Shown: positions 15,664 to 24,307 of the stretch, in pieces
Layout: each line of letters starts with the position of its first letter
Position numbering within the stretch: position 1 is the stretch's first letter
Source of the DNA: an uncultured Lachnospiraceae bacterium
GTDB taxonomy: Bacteria; Bacillota; Clostridia; Lachnospirales; Lachnospiraceae
NCBI GenBank assembly: GCA_910578085.1
Contig: CAJTPM010000015.1
Span: 1-64,000, forward strand
Reading direction: 5' to 3'
DNA length: 64,000 nucleotides
Notes under the pieces: generated by a model
The model's database searches: none
The model's input: only the letters and a program-made list of their open reading frames with translations
Told to the model about the DNA's origin: nothing
Made by a program: the position numbers and the translations under genes

Positions 15664-16041
15664 ATGCCTGAGACAAATTTTCTGTTAAATTATGGAGAAG
15701 AAGTTGCGATTCTGCTGTTCGGTATCGGGTTTGCGAATCTGTTGATCCAGAAAAACCTGATCAAAAAGATTATCGGCTTAAATATCATGGATACGGCGGT
15801 CTATCTGTTTCTGGCGGAAAAAGGCTACATCACTGGCAGGGCGGCCCCCATTGTGGTGGACGGCGTGCAGGAAGTGGAAGCCTATATCAATCCGATTCCC
15901 AGTGGCCTTGTGCTGACGGGGATCGTGGTTTCCGTCTCGGTAACGGCGTTGATGCTTTCCCTTACCGTGCGTCTTTACAGGCGTTACCATACGTTAGATC
16001 TGGATGAGATATCCATACAGCTCAGGAAGGAGGGGCTTTGA
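15664..16041 (+). CDS. mrpC: Mrp/Mbh-like antiporter subunit C (NuoK-like)
   Basis: A 125-residue NuoK/MrpC homolog with three transmembrane segments. The first carries GIGFANLLIQKNLIKKIIGL and the third GLVLTGIVVSVSVTALML, as in MrpC and MbhG. The membrane acidic residue that NuoK uses is represented in the second segment region (NIMDTAVYLFLAEKG). It starts 2 bases after the previous stop and shares TGATG with mrpD, so translation is coupled. Confidence 0.93.
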   Translation: MPETNFLLNYGEEVAILLFGIGFANLLIQKNLIKKIIGLNIMDTAVYLFLAEKGYITGRAAPIVVDGVQEVEAYINPIPSGLVLTGIVVSVSVTALMLSLTVRLYRRYHTLDLDEISIQLRKEGL

Positions 16042-17555
16042 TGGATTTTGTACAGAATGTGCCCTTTTTCTCGATTATGATCTCCATGTTTTCGGGGATC
16101 ATCTCCTCGGTCCTGTCCGAGAAATGGGCAAAACGGTTAAATACGGCGGTGATCCTGATCGTGGGCGCAATGTCCGGGGCGCTGCTTCTTTATCTTTGTG
16201 AAACCGGGACAGACAGCTATATCTTCATGATGGGACATTTCCCGGCGCCCTGGGGCAACGAGATCCGGGCAGGCGTGCTGGAGGCGGGAATGGCAATGTT
16301 TTTCTGTATCGTGATGCTGCTTTCGATGACCGGCGGCCGTGAGAAGCTGTTCGACGAGGTGGAGTACTCGAAGCACAATATCTACTATATCCTGGTGGAT
16401 ATGATGCTCAGCTCGCTGCTTGCCCTTGTCTACACCAATGACCTTTTTACGGCCTATGTTTTTGTGGAGATCAATACGATCGCGGCCTGCGGTCTGATCA
16501 TGATCAGGCAGAACGGCAGAACCATCGAGGCAGCAGTGCGCTACATGATCATGAGCCTTCTTGGCTCCGGCCTTCTGCTGATGGGGATCTGCATGCTCTA
16601 TGATCTGACCGGTCATCTGCTGATGAGCAACATCAGCCAGGCTATGGCGGAGATCATGGCAGGCGGCACATACCGGATCCCGGTGCTTGTGACGGTGGGG
16701 ATTATGACGATCGGCCTTGCCATCAAGAGCGCCTTATTTCCCTGCCACGCCTGGCTGCCGGACGCCTATGGTTACTCCACGGTGTCTTCGGCGGCAATGC
16801 TGTCGTCGTTAGTATCAAAGGGGTATATCTTTTTACTCATTAAAATTTTTTACAGGGTGATCGGGTTAGACATTATTTACAGCAGTCATATTATCGGCGT
16901 CCTTTTTATGTTCGGACTGTGCGGTATGCTGTTCGGTTCTTTCAGTGCCATCGGCGAGAAGGATATCCGGAGAATGATCGCTTTTTCTTCGGTGGCGCAG
17001 ATCGGTTACATTTATATGGGCTTTGGCCTGGGAACAAACGAGGGCATGGTAGCCAGCGTCTATCACATTCTGGTACATGCGGCCACAAAATCTCTGCTCT
17101 TCATCAGTGCTATTGGACTGACAGATGTGTCAGGAGGCAGCAGGAACTTTTTTGCCCTGAACGGTTCCGCATACCGCAACAGGATCGCAGGTATCGGCTT
17201 TGCGGTGGGCTCTCTGTCCATGGTGGGGATACCGATTTTTTCGGGGTTTGTCAGCAAGCTTCTGTTTGCAAAAGCCGCCATCATCAACCCGACCTGGAAA
17301 ATGTTCCCGACAGTGATCGTACTTGCTGTCAGCACGATCTTAAATGCGATCTATTTCCTGAAGACGGTGATCCGCATTTATACGCCGGAGAAGCAGTCGG
17401 TGGTGGAAGAAAAGGGGTATTACAGTATCAGCTGGGAGAAACAGAAGCTGTACACGCTGACGATCATCCTGTTTGTGATCCTCAACCTGATTTTGGGTAT
17501 GAACTCGCAGCCGATCATTCACCTGATCGAGACCGGACTTGCGAATTTTGCATAA
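16041..17555 (+). CDS. mrpD: Proton-conducting NuoN/MrpD-like subunit (MbhH-like)
   Basis: A 504-residue member of the complex I antiporter-like family with about 14 transmembrane segments. The key residues are kept: Glu in FTAYVFVEINTIAA (TM5), Lys in TIGLAIKSALFPCHAWLPDA (TM7) and Lys in HAATKSLLFISA (TM10-12). AGGAGG precedes ATG 16041, which overlaps the mrpC stop. It is the equivalent of MbhH and completes the standard E-F-G-D-(EF)-C-D block. After it the operon leaves the Mbh plan. Confidence 0.93.
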   Translation: MDFVQNVPFFSIMISMFSGIISSVLSEKWAKRLNTAVILIVGAMSGALLLYLCETGTDSYIFMMGHFPAPWGNEIRAGVLEAGMAMFFCIVMLLSMTGGREKLFDEVEYSKHNIYYILVDMMLSSLLALVYTNDLFTAYVFVEINTIAACGLIMIRQNGRTIEAAVRYMIMSLLGSGLLLMGICMLYDLTGHLLMSNISQAMAEIMAGGTYRIPVLVTVGIMTIGLAIKSALFPCHAWLPDAYGYSTVSSAAMLSSLVSKGYIFLLIKIFYRVIGLDIIYSSHIIGVLFMFGLCGMLFGSFSAIGEKDIRRMIAFSSVAQIGYIYMGFGLGTNEGMVASVYHILVHAATKSLLFISAIGLTDVSGGSRNFFALNGSAYRNRIAGIGFAVGSLSMVGIPIFSGFVSKLLFAKAAIINPTWKMFPTVIVLAVSTILNAIYFLKTVIRIYTPEKQSVVEEKGYYSISWEKQKLYTLTIILFVILNLILGMNSQPIIHLIETGLANFA

Positions 17556-17679
17556 AAACATCGTACGGAAAATCAATGAATACTGCGGTTACCGTAAAGA
17601 AAGCGGCAGCAGATAATCCCTGCGCAGGCTTTTTACATGCAGGAAACCGCAGACGACGGAAAGGACATGATAAGTAAGA

Positions 17680-19158
17680 ATGAATGCGTCAATACTGATG
17701 TTGATTGCCATATTTTTTCCCATACTTTTTGGTGCGGTGCTCCTGTTGATGCCGGAGTTTTCTTCAAGAGGCCGTCTTCTTTCAGTGACGGGGACGGGGC
17801 TTGTCCTCACAGGTGTACTGGTCATGGCCGCGCTTGGAACGGCCAGGACAGATCTCCTGCTTCTTCATCTGGGAGATAAACTGGAGCTCTATTTCTGTCT
17901 GGATGATCTGGGGCGGCTTTTTACGCTGATCGTCACCATCGTATGGATTCTGGCCGGCTTCTATTCCTTTGAATACATGAGACACGAAAAGGAAGAAAAG
18001 CGCTATTTCGGTTTTTATCTGATGGTCTTCGGCGTACTGTCAGCGCTTGGTTTTGCGGGCAATATCGTAACCTTTTATCTGTTTTATGAGCTGCTGACAT
18101 TGCTGTCCATGCCCCTTGTACTGCATACGAAAACAAAGGAAGCGGTGATGGGCGGCCTGAAGTATCTGTTTTACTCCCTCTGCGGCGCTTACATGGTGCT
18201 GATGGGGCTGTTTTTCCTGAACAGATATGCGGCAACGTTTCAGTTTACGGCAGGGGGCGCCCTGCATGAAGAGCTGGCAGCAGGGCATGAAAAAACGCTG
18301 CTTGTCATTGTATTTTTCATGATTCTGGGATTTGGCGTGAAGGCGGGCATGTTCCCGTTACACGCGTGGCTCCCCACGGCTCATCCGGTTGCCCCTGCGC
18401 CGGCAAGCGCGGCGCTTTCCGGTGTGATCGTAAAGGCCGGAGTGCTCGGGGTGATCCGCACGGTATATTTTTTATTCGGGGCGTCTTTTATCAGAGGAAC
18501 CTGGGTGCAGACGGCCTGGATCTCTCTGACGCTGATTACGATCCTTATGGGATCCATGCTGGCATACCGCGAAAAAGTCCTGAAAAAAAGGCTGGCCTAT
18601 TCCACCGTCAGCCAGGTTTCCTATATCCTGTTTGGCCTTGCTCTGTTAGAACCAACCGCCATGACGGGAGCGCTGCTGCACGTAGTGTTCCACGCATGGA
18701 TCAAAGCTGCCTTGTTTTTGTCCGCCGGAGCCATCATCTACAAAACCGGAAAAACAAGGACAGACGAACTGACAGGCATCGGAAAGGAAATGCCTGTCAC
18801 AATATGGTGCTATACCATTGCCTCGTTAGCCCTAATCGGCATTCCGCCTGCATCCGGCTTTATCAGCAAGTGGTACCTGGCCCTGGGGGCGCTGTCTTCG
18901 GACACAGGCCTCTTTACATGGCTTGGCCCGGCGGTACTGCTGCTGTCCGCTCTCCTGACGGCGGGTTATCTGCTCCCCGTGACATTAAAAGGTTTCCTGC
19001 CGGGAGTGGATTTTAATTATGCCGGTTTGCAAAAACGGGAGCCAGACCTATGGATGCTTATTCCCATAGTTATATTGGCGGCGTTTTCACTGCTCTTTGG
19101 AATTTTCCCGAATCCGCTGACGGAGTTTATCCGGGGAATTGTAAGCGCGGTATTGTAA
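17680..19158 (+). CDS. Proton-conducting NuoM/NuoL-like subunit, first extra copy
   Basis: A 492-residue complex I antiporter-like protein with about 14 transmembrane segments. Pump residues are kept: Glu in FYLFYELLTLLSMP, Lys in GFGVKAGMFPLHAWLPTAH, Lys in GVIVKAGVLG and the HAWIKAALF loop. It sits where Mbh has hydrogenase genes. The 124-base gap after mrpD contains a 33-codon frame (17576-17677) ending 2 bases before this ATG; it may couple translation but has no recognisable product. The ribosome site is weak (GATAAGTAAGA). Confidence 0.92.
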   Translation: MNASILMLIAIFFPILFGAVLLLMPEFSSRGRLLSVTGTGLVLTGVLVMAALGTARTDLLLLHLGDKLELYFCLDDLGRLFTLIVTIVWILAGFYSFEYMRHEKEEKRYFGFYLMVFGVLSALGFAGNIVTFYLFYELLTLLSMPLVLHTKTKEAVMGGLKYLFYSLCGAYMVLMGLFFLNRYAATFQFTAGGALHEELAAGHEKTLLVIVFFMILGFGVKAGMFPLHAWLPTAHPVAPAPASAALSGVIVKAGVLGVIRTVYFLFGASFIRGTWVQTAWISLTLITILMGSMLAYREKVLKKRLAYSTVSQVSYILFGLALLEPTAMTGALLHVVFHAWIKAALFLSAGAIIYKTGKTRTDELTGIGKEMPVTIWCYTIASLALIGIPPASGFISKWYLALGALSSDTGLFTWLGPAVLLLSALLTAGYLLPVTLKGFLPGVDFNYAGLQKREPDLWMLIPIVILAAFSLLFGIFPNPLTEFIRGIVSAVL

Positions 19159-19350
19159 AGCATAAACGGAAAGCTGTCATGCGAATTGATAAGCAATAGT
19201 AAATGGCAGAAATAATTGCCGTTTATTATTCCCCTTCTGGGGGGATGACTATATATTGTACTTGCAACATAGCAGCTCGTCAGCGATATCATCAGTAAAT
19301 TGAGGAAAAACGTAGCCGGCGGCTTCGTTCACCACATACGGAGAACAAAC

Positions 19351-20823
19351 ATGAGCGAATACTGGATTTTAGCGACAATTCTCCTGCCGATTATCGGCGG
19401 AATACTAACGCCGCTTCTCCCCTTTAAAAACAGAAAAACAATGGCCTGGTACCTGGAAGCGATCATGCTGACCACCACCGCCATCGTGTGGAAATTACTC
19501 TTAAACGGCACCACAGAAGTCTTCCACATCATCCACTTTGTGGAAGACCTTTCCATCTCCTTCAAGATCGACGGCATGTCGATGGTTTTTGCAGGACTGG
19601 TATCCCTTCTGTGGCCGCTTGCGGTATTGTATTCTTTCGAATATATGGAACATGAGGAAAGAGAAAGAATCTTTTTTATGTTTTACAGTACGACCTACGG
19701 CATCACGCTGGGCATTGCTTTTGCATCCGACCTGCTGTCCATGTATTTCTTCTATGAACTGCTGACGCTGTCCACAGTGCCGTTAGTTTTGCACACATTA
19801 AAACGGGAGGCGGTGTTAGCGTCAAGAAAATATTTATACTATTCCATCGGCGGCGCCGCTTTTGCGATGATCGGACTGGTCTTTGTGATTATTTATGGCG
19901 TAACCTGCGAATTTCAGATGGGCGGCGTCCTGAATACGGCGCTGATCGGCGACAAAAAGAATCTGCTGCTCTGGGTTTATCTGTTGGCTTTTCTGGGGTT
20001 CGGCGTGAAGGCGGCAATCTGGCCCATGAGCTCCTGGCTGCCGGACGCCGGGGTGGCGCCAACACCTGTGACAGCTCTGCTGCATGCGGTGGCAGTGGTA
20101 AAAGCAGGGGTTTTTGCGATGATCAGGCTGACTTATTACAGTTTCGGCACCTCTTTCCTGCAGGGAACCTGGGTGCAGAATGTGGTGATGGGATTTGCCA
20201 TGTTTACGATTCTTTACGGCTGCAGCATGGCTCTGAAGGAGACGCATATCAAAAGACGTCTTGCCTGGTCCACAGTCAGCAACCTGTCCTATGTGATCTT
20301 CGGAATTTCCATGATGACGCCCCTGGGACTGATGGGAGCGCTGTGTCATCTGGTCTGCCATGCAGTCATGAAGATCAACGCATTTTTCTGTGCCGGGGCA
20401 TTTATGCAGCAGACAGGGAAGAGCCATATTTATGAGATGGACGGCTTGGGTAAAAAGATGCCTGTGGTGTTTGGCTGCTTTACGATCTCGGCGCTTGGGC
20501 TGATGGGCGTACCGGGACTTGCTGGTTTTATCAGCAAATGGAATCTGGCGAATGCGGCGGTGGAGAGCATGCATGTGCAGGCATATTTCGGCGTCATCTG
20601 TCTTCTGGCATCTGCGCTTCTGACGGCGCTATATATGATGAATGCTGTAGTCCGGGCCTTTTTTCCGAAGAGGGATTTTGATTACAGCAGTCTTTCCGGT
20701 GTGACGGATCCGGGCTGGAAGATGTGTCTGCCATTGTTGGTATTTTCGGCGAGTATTGTGGCGCTGGGGCTGTTTTCCGGGCTTTTGGTCGAGTTTTTCC
20801 GGGATGTTGCGGGGATTTACTGA
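19351..20823 (+). CDS. Proton-conducting NuoM/NuoL-like subunit, second extra copy
   Basis: A 490-residue homolog of the previous subunit with about 14 transmembrane segments and the same layout. It keeps Glu in SMYFFYELLTLSTVP, Lys in GFGVKAAIWPMSSWLPDA and Lys in HAVAVVKAGVFAMIRL and HAVMKINAFF. I chose ATG 19351 after CGGAGAAC; the longer frame from 19300 lacks a site. The 192-base gap before it holds only a weak CCCC/GGGG hairpin. Similarity to the preceding gene suggests duplication, but the loops differ enough that both were probably kept for function. Confidence 0.92.
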   Translation: MSEYWILATILLPIIGGILTPLLPFKNRKTMAWYLEAIMLTTTAIVWKLLLNGTTEVFHIIHFVEDLSISFKIDGMSMVFAGLVSLLWPLAVLYSFEYMEHEERERIFFMFYSTTYGITLGIAFASDLLSMYFFYELLTLSTVPLVLHTLKREAVLASRKYLYYSIGGAAFAMIGLVFVIIYGVTCEFQMGGVLNTALIGDKKNLLLWVYLLAFLGFGVKAAIWPMSSWLPDAGVAPTPVTALLHAVAVVKAGVFAMIRLTYYSFGTSFLQGTWVQNVVMGFAMFTILYGCSMALKETHIKRRLAWSTVSNLSYVIFGISMMTPLGLMGALCHLVCHAVMKINAFFCAGAFMQQTGKSHIYEMDGLGKKMPVVFGCFTISALGLMGVPGLAGFISKWNLANAAVESMHVQAYFGVICLLASALLTALYMMNAVVRAFFPKRDFDYSSLSGVTDPGWKMCLPLLVFSASIVALGLFSGLLVEFFRDVAGIY

Positions 20824-20917
20824 GAGTGCTTTTAAAGAATTGATTCAGATATTAAAAATACTGAAATAAACGTTAATGTTTCTATTATCTGATTATTATA
20901 ATTGAGAGGTTTTCAAG

Positions 20918-23119
20918 ATGAGTTATCTGATATACGGCCTGATATTTCTGCCGATGGCAGGCGCGCTGCTGTCCTATATGTTGGGCAGAAAGTATAAAAA
21001 ATACAGAGACTATTTTGTGAGCGGTCTGGCTGTTCTGGAATTCGTTCTGGCAGCAGTGCTGCTGTTTCAATATGTGGCAGGCGCGGAGAAAACATATATG
21101 ACACGACTGTCAGATATCTGCGGTATGGGATTTTCCTTTACGGTGGACGGTTTTCGGGCGGTCTATGTCTGTATTGCCGCTTTTATGTGGATGGTGACAT
21201 CGCTGTTTTCCATGGAATATTTCGAGCATTATCGGAACAGAAACCGGTATTATCTGTTTCAGCTGATCACTCTGGGGGCGACGGAAGCGATCTTTTTGTC
21301 GGCGGATCTTTACACGACGTTTGTATTTTTTGAAGCGATGTCTTTTGCTTCTTATGTCTGGGTGGCGCAGGATGAGCGAAGGGAGTCGCTGCGGGCGGCG
21401 GCCATCTATCTGGCAGTGGCGGTGACGGGCGGTCTTGTGATGCTGATGGGTTTGTTTCTTTTGTACCATCAGGCGGGGACGCTTGAGATCGGGGCGCTGT
21501 ATGAGGCGTGCAGAGGGAAAAATGTGTATGCCGCGGCTGCCTGCCTGTTGTTTGGCTTTGGGGCGAAAGCAGGTGTGTTTCCGCTGCATATCTGGCTGCC
21601 GAAGGCACATCCTGTGGCACCGGCGCCGGCCAGCGCGCTTTTGTCCGGTATTCTGACGAAAACCGGGATTTTCGGTGTGCTTGTGATAAGCTGTAAGATA
21701 TTTCCGCATGATGGAATATGGGAGACGGTCATTCTGGCGTTTGGCGTGGCGACGATGGTGATCGGCGCGGTACTTGCGCTGTTTTCCATAGATTTTAAGC
21801 GGACGCTGGCCTGCTCTTCTGTCTCCCAGATCGGATTTATTATGATAGGGATCGGCATGCAGGGACTGTTGGGAGAGAGTAACATGTTTGCGGTGCGGGG
21901 CACTTTTCTCCATATGGTGAATCATTCCCTGTTTAAACTGGTGCTGTTTCTGGTAGCTGGCGTGATTTACAGGAATCTGCATAAGCTGAATTTGAATGAA
22001 ATCAGAGGTTTTGGGCGAAAAAAACCGCTGCTCGCCTTTATTTATCTGATGGGGGCCCTGGGAATCGGGGGTATGCCCTTATTCAGTGGCTATGTCAGCA
22101 AGACGTTGCTGCATGAGAGTATTGTGGAATATGCGGAACGGCTGAGGGAAGCTCCGGCATCGGCAGTATTTTTTTCTGCGGGGCAGATGAAAGTGATAGA
22201 ATGGGTATTTCTGATCAGCGGCGGTCTGACCGTGGCGTATATGACAAAGCTGTTTATCGCTGTCTTTGTGGAAAAAAATAAGGATCCGGCATTACAGGAA
22301 GCATATGATGCGCAGAAAAAATATATGACACCTCTGAGCGGCGGTGTGCTGCTTGCGGCGAGCCTGCTGTTACCGGGGATGACGATGGATAAACTGGCAA
22401 ATCTGGGACAGGGTTTCATGGGGCTTGCGGGAGCAGGGGAGAGTGTTTACTGGTTCAGTTTTGATCATTTGAAAGGAAGTCTGATATCCATCGCGATCGG
22501 CGCACTGCTTTACCTTGTGCTGGGGCGTGGATGGATGATGAGGCAGGTGAATGCCGAAGAAAAAGAGATTGCCTGTGCGGAAGGAAATTTACAGAAGTTA
22601 CAGGCGGGGAAAAACTCTGCCGATGGAAAAAGAGCTCTCCAAGAGGGAAAGGTCGGCATAGTGTCTGCCTTTTTGAAACTGAGAAGCGGCGGCACTGTGT
22701 ATGTGGACAGATGGCCGAAATTTCTGGATCTGTGTAAGATAAGCGGTGCAGTCGGGAAATTACTGATAAAAGTGGGAGGTGTGGCGGCAGGGCTGCTTGA
22801 TACGTTTGTGGATACATGGGTGGTGATCCTAAGAAAAACCGTTTACAGAGATTACTCAAAGATGGGCGAGCTGAAGGAGGGAAATGGGTTTACCTATGTC
22901 CTGGGCAGTATAGCGAATTTTGTGTGCAGATTTATGAACCGGACCTTCTGGCGGAGACATCCGAGGAAGACCGATTACAGACATAAACTGGCGCTGGAAT
23001 ACTGGAGGATCCGGGAGACAAATTATCTGATCACGAGGAGTCTTTCCTATGGGTTGATTCTGTTCTCCATCGGACTTTGCGCGACGTTGATCTATCTGTT
23101 GATCGGGGCGGTCAGATGA
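20918..23119 (+). CDS. NuoL/MrpA-like large subunit with long C-terminal extension
   Basis: A 733-residue subunit. Residues 1-500 are the 14-segment pump module with Glu in TTFVFFEAMSFAS, Lys in GFGAKAGVFPLHIWLPKAH and LSGILTKTGIFG, and HSLFKLVLFLVAG. Residues 500-700 add a transmembrane segment, a charged helix, and a stretch with amphipathic character that could act like the lateral helix of NuoL. A final transmembrane segment ends the chain (YGLILFSIGLCATLIYLLIG). It is the last gene of the operon. No DUF4040 or MrpB domain is fused to it, unlike Bacillus MrpA, because those domains are separate genes upstream. Confidence 0.9.
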   Translation: MSYLIYGLIFLPMAGALLSYMLGRKYKKYRDYFVSGLAVLEFVLAAVLLFQYVAGAEKTYMTRLSDICGMGFSFTVDGFRAVYVCIAAFMWMVTSLFSMEYFEHYRNRNRYYLFQLITLGATEAIFLSADLYTTFVFFEAMSFASYVWVAQDERRESLRAAAIYLAVAVTGGLVMLMGLFLLYHQAGTLEIGALYEACRGKNVYAAAACLLFGFGAKAGVFPLHIWLPKAHPVAPAPASALLSGILTKTGIFGVLVISCKIFPHDGIWETVILAFGVATMVIGAVLALFSIDFKRTLACSSVSQIGFIMIGIGMQGLLGESNMFAVRGTFLHMVNHSLFKLVLFLVAGVIYRNLHKLNLNEIRGFGRKKPLLAFIYLMGALGIGGMPLFSGYVSKTLLHESIVEYAERLREAPASAVFFSAGQMKVIEWVFLISGGLTVAYMTKLFIAVFVEKNKDPALQEAYDAQKKYMTPLSGGVLLAASLLLPGMTMDKLANLGQGFMGLAGAGESVYWFSFDHLKGSLISIAIGALLYLVLGRGWMMRQVNAEEKEIACAEGNLQKLQAGKNSADGKRALQEGKVGIVSAFLKLRSGGTVYVDRWPKFLDLCKISGAVGKLLIKVGGVAAGLLDTFVDTWVVILRKTVYRDYSKMGELKEGNGFTYVLGSIANFVCRFMNRTFWRRHPRKTDYRHKLALEYWRIRETNYLITRSLSYGLILFSIGLCATLIYLLIGAVR

Positions 23120-23383
23120 GGAAGCCCCTGGGCGGTTGCTTTGTCAGGAATGTGGTTTTAACTATTCCAGTGCCTGATGGAGCCTGGCTTTCGGATGAAT
23201 CGTAATTTATGGGATCAGAAGATTGGCGGGAAAACATGACAGCTTATTATTGACGGAAAGAAATGCAGAGAATATACTGTATTTGAAAAGGGCTGCCCAA
23301 TGAAACAGGCTTGAAAGGAATACACGGCATCTCATTTTGAATAAAATCAGGTGAGGTAATAGTTAGAAAGGCGGATTATAGAT

Positions 23384-24265
23384 ATGAAAAAACTTCTGCT
23401 GATATACAATCCCGTATCCGGTATGACAAAAACCAGACTGAGTTTACAGAAAGCGGTGGAATACTATGACAGCAAAAGCTATCTGGTGACGGTCTGTCTG
23501 GTGAATCGACTGGAGGATTGTTCTGAAAATATAGATTTTAAATCCTATGATCTGATCGTATGCAGCGGCGGCGACGGGACTTTGAATATCACGGTTTCCT
23601 TCCTGATCAGAAAAAATCTGCCGGCCCGGATCGCCTATATTCCTTCCGGTTCCACCAATGATTTTGCCTACAGCCTCGGCCTTTCCGGGGATGTGGATGC
23701 CCTTTTGCAGAATACCGTTGAAGGGGAACCCAGGCAGCTCGACGTGGGGAGATTCAACACTTCTAGGTATTTCCTCTATGTGGCAGCGTTCGGAATCTTT
23801 ACAAAGGTATCCTACACCACATCCCAGAAGGCAAAAAATCTGTTAGGTCATGCAGCCTATATTCTGGAGGGAATCAAGAGTATGGCTGATCTGAAAAGCT
23901 ATCATATAACGGCGGAACTGGATGAAGAGACGATAGAAGACGATTTTATCCTTGGTATGGTAACCAACTCTCTGTCCATCGGCGGCTTCAAAAATATCCT
24001 GCCGTCAGACACCGCTCTGGACGACGGGATGTTCGAGATGGTTCTCGTAAAGATGCCGAAGAGCCTTGTGACGCTGAATGAGATCATTCTCTCCCTGTTA
24101 GGAGAAAAGCTGGAAGAAAACCAGCACATATACTATCGTAAGACATCCAAAGTGATCATGCGTTCGGAGGAAAAGATATCCTGGGCGCTGGACGGGGAAT
24201 TCGGAGGGGAAGAAGATACTGTGAGGATCGAGAATCGAAGGAGGCTGCTGTCGATCGTCTGTTAG
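23384..24265 (+). CDS. Diacylglycerol/lipid kinase family protein
   Basis: A 293-residue member of the DagK/YegS/BmrU family that phosphorylates diacylglycerol or related lipids at the membrane. It shows the N-terminal NPVSG, the nucleotide motif CSGGDGTLN (about 65-73), the second motif IPSGSTNDFAYSLG (about 88-101) and late acidic DGEFGGEED. Length is typical. AGAAAGGCGG precedes the ATG. It follows the antiporter operon after 264 bases with its own likely promoter (TATACT at about 23275). It converges with the L,D-transpeptidase gene. Confidence 0.92.
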   Translation: MKKLLLIYNPVSGMTKTRLSLQKAVEYYDSKSYLVTVCLVNRLEDCSENIDFKSYDLIVCSGGDGTLNITVSFLIRKNLPARIAYIPSGSTNDFAYSLGLSGDVDALLQNTVEGEPRQLDVGRFNTSRYFLYVAAFGIFTKVSYTTSQKAKNLLGHAAYILEGIKSMADLKSYHITAELDEETIEDDFILGMVTNSLSIGGFKNILPSDTALDDGMFEMVLVKMPKSLVTLNEIILSLLGEKLEENQHIYYRKTSKVIMRSEEKISWALDGEFGGEEDTVRIENRRRLLSIVC

Positions 24266-24273
24266 CTGATAAA

Positions 24274-24297
24274 GCCCCGAATAGAGATATCCGGGGC
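24274..24297 (-). terminator. Terminator between convergent genes
   Basis: GCCCCG (24274-24279) pairs with CGGGGC (24292-24297). On the minus strand TTTATC follows, so it mainly serves the L,D-transpeptidase gene. On the plus strand there is only GGTGAAAAAA. Confidence 0.6.
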
Positions 24298-24307
24298 GGT
24301 GAAAAAA

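Noticed and set aside
23120..23383. Possible small gene between the antiporter operon and the lipid kinase
   Set aside because: Only very short frames without ribosome sites exist; the stretch is best read as a promoter region.
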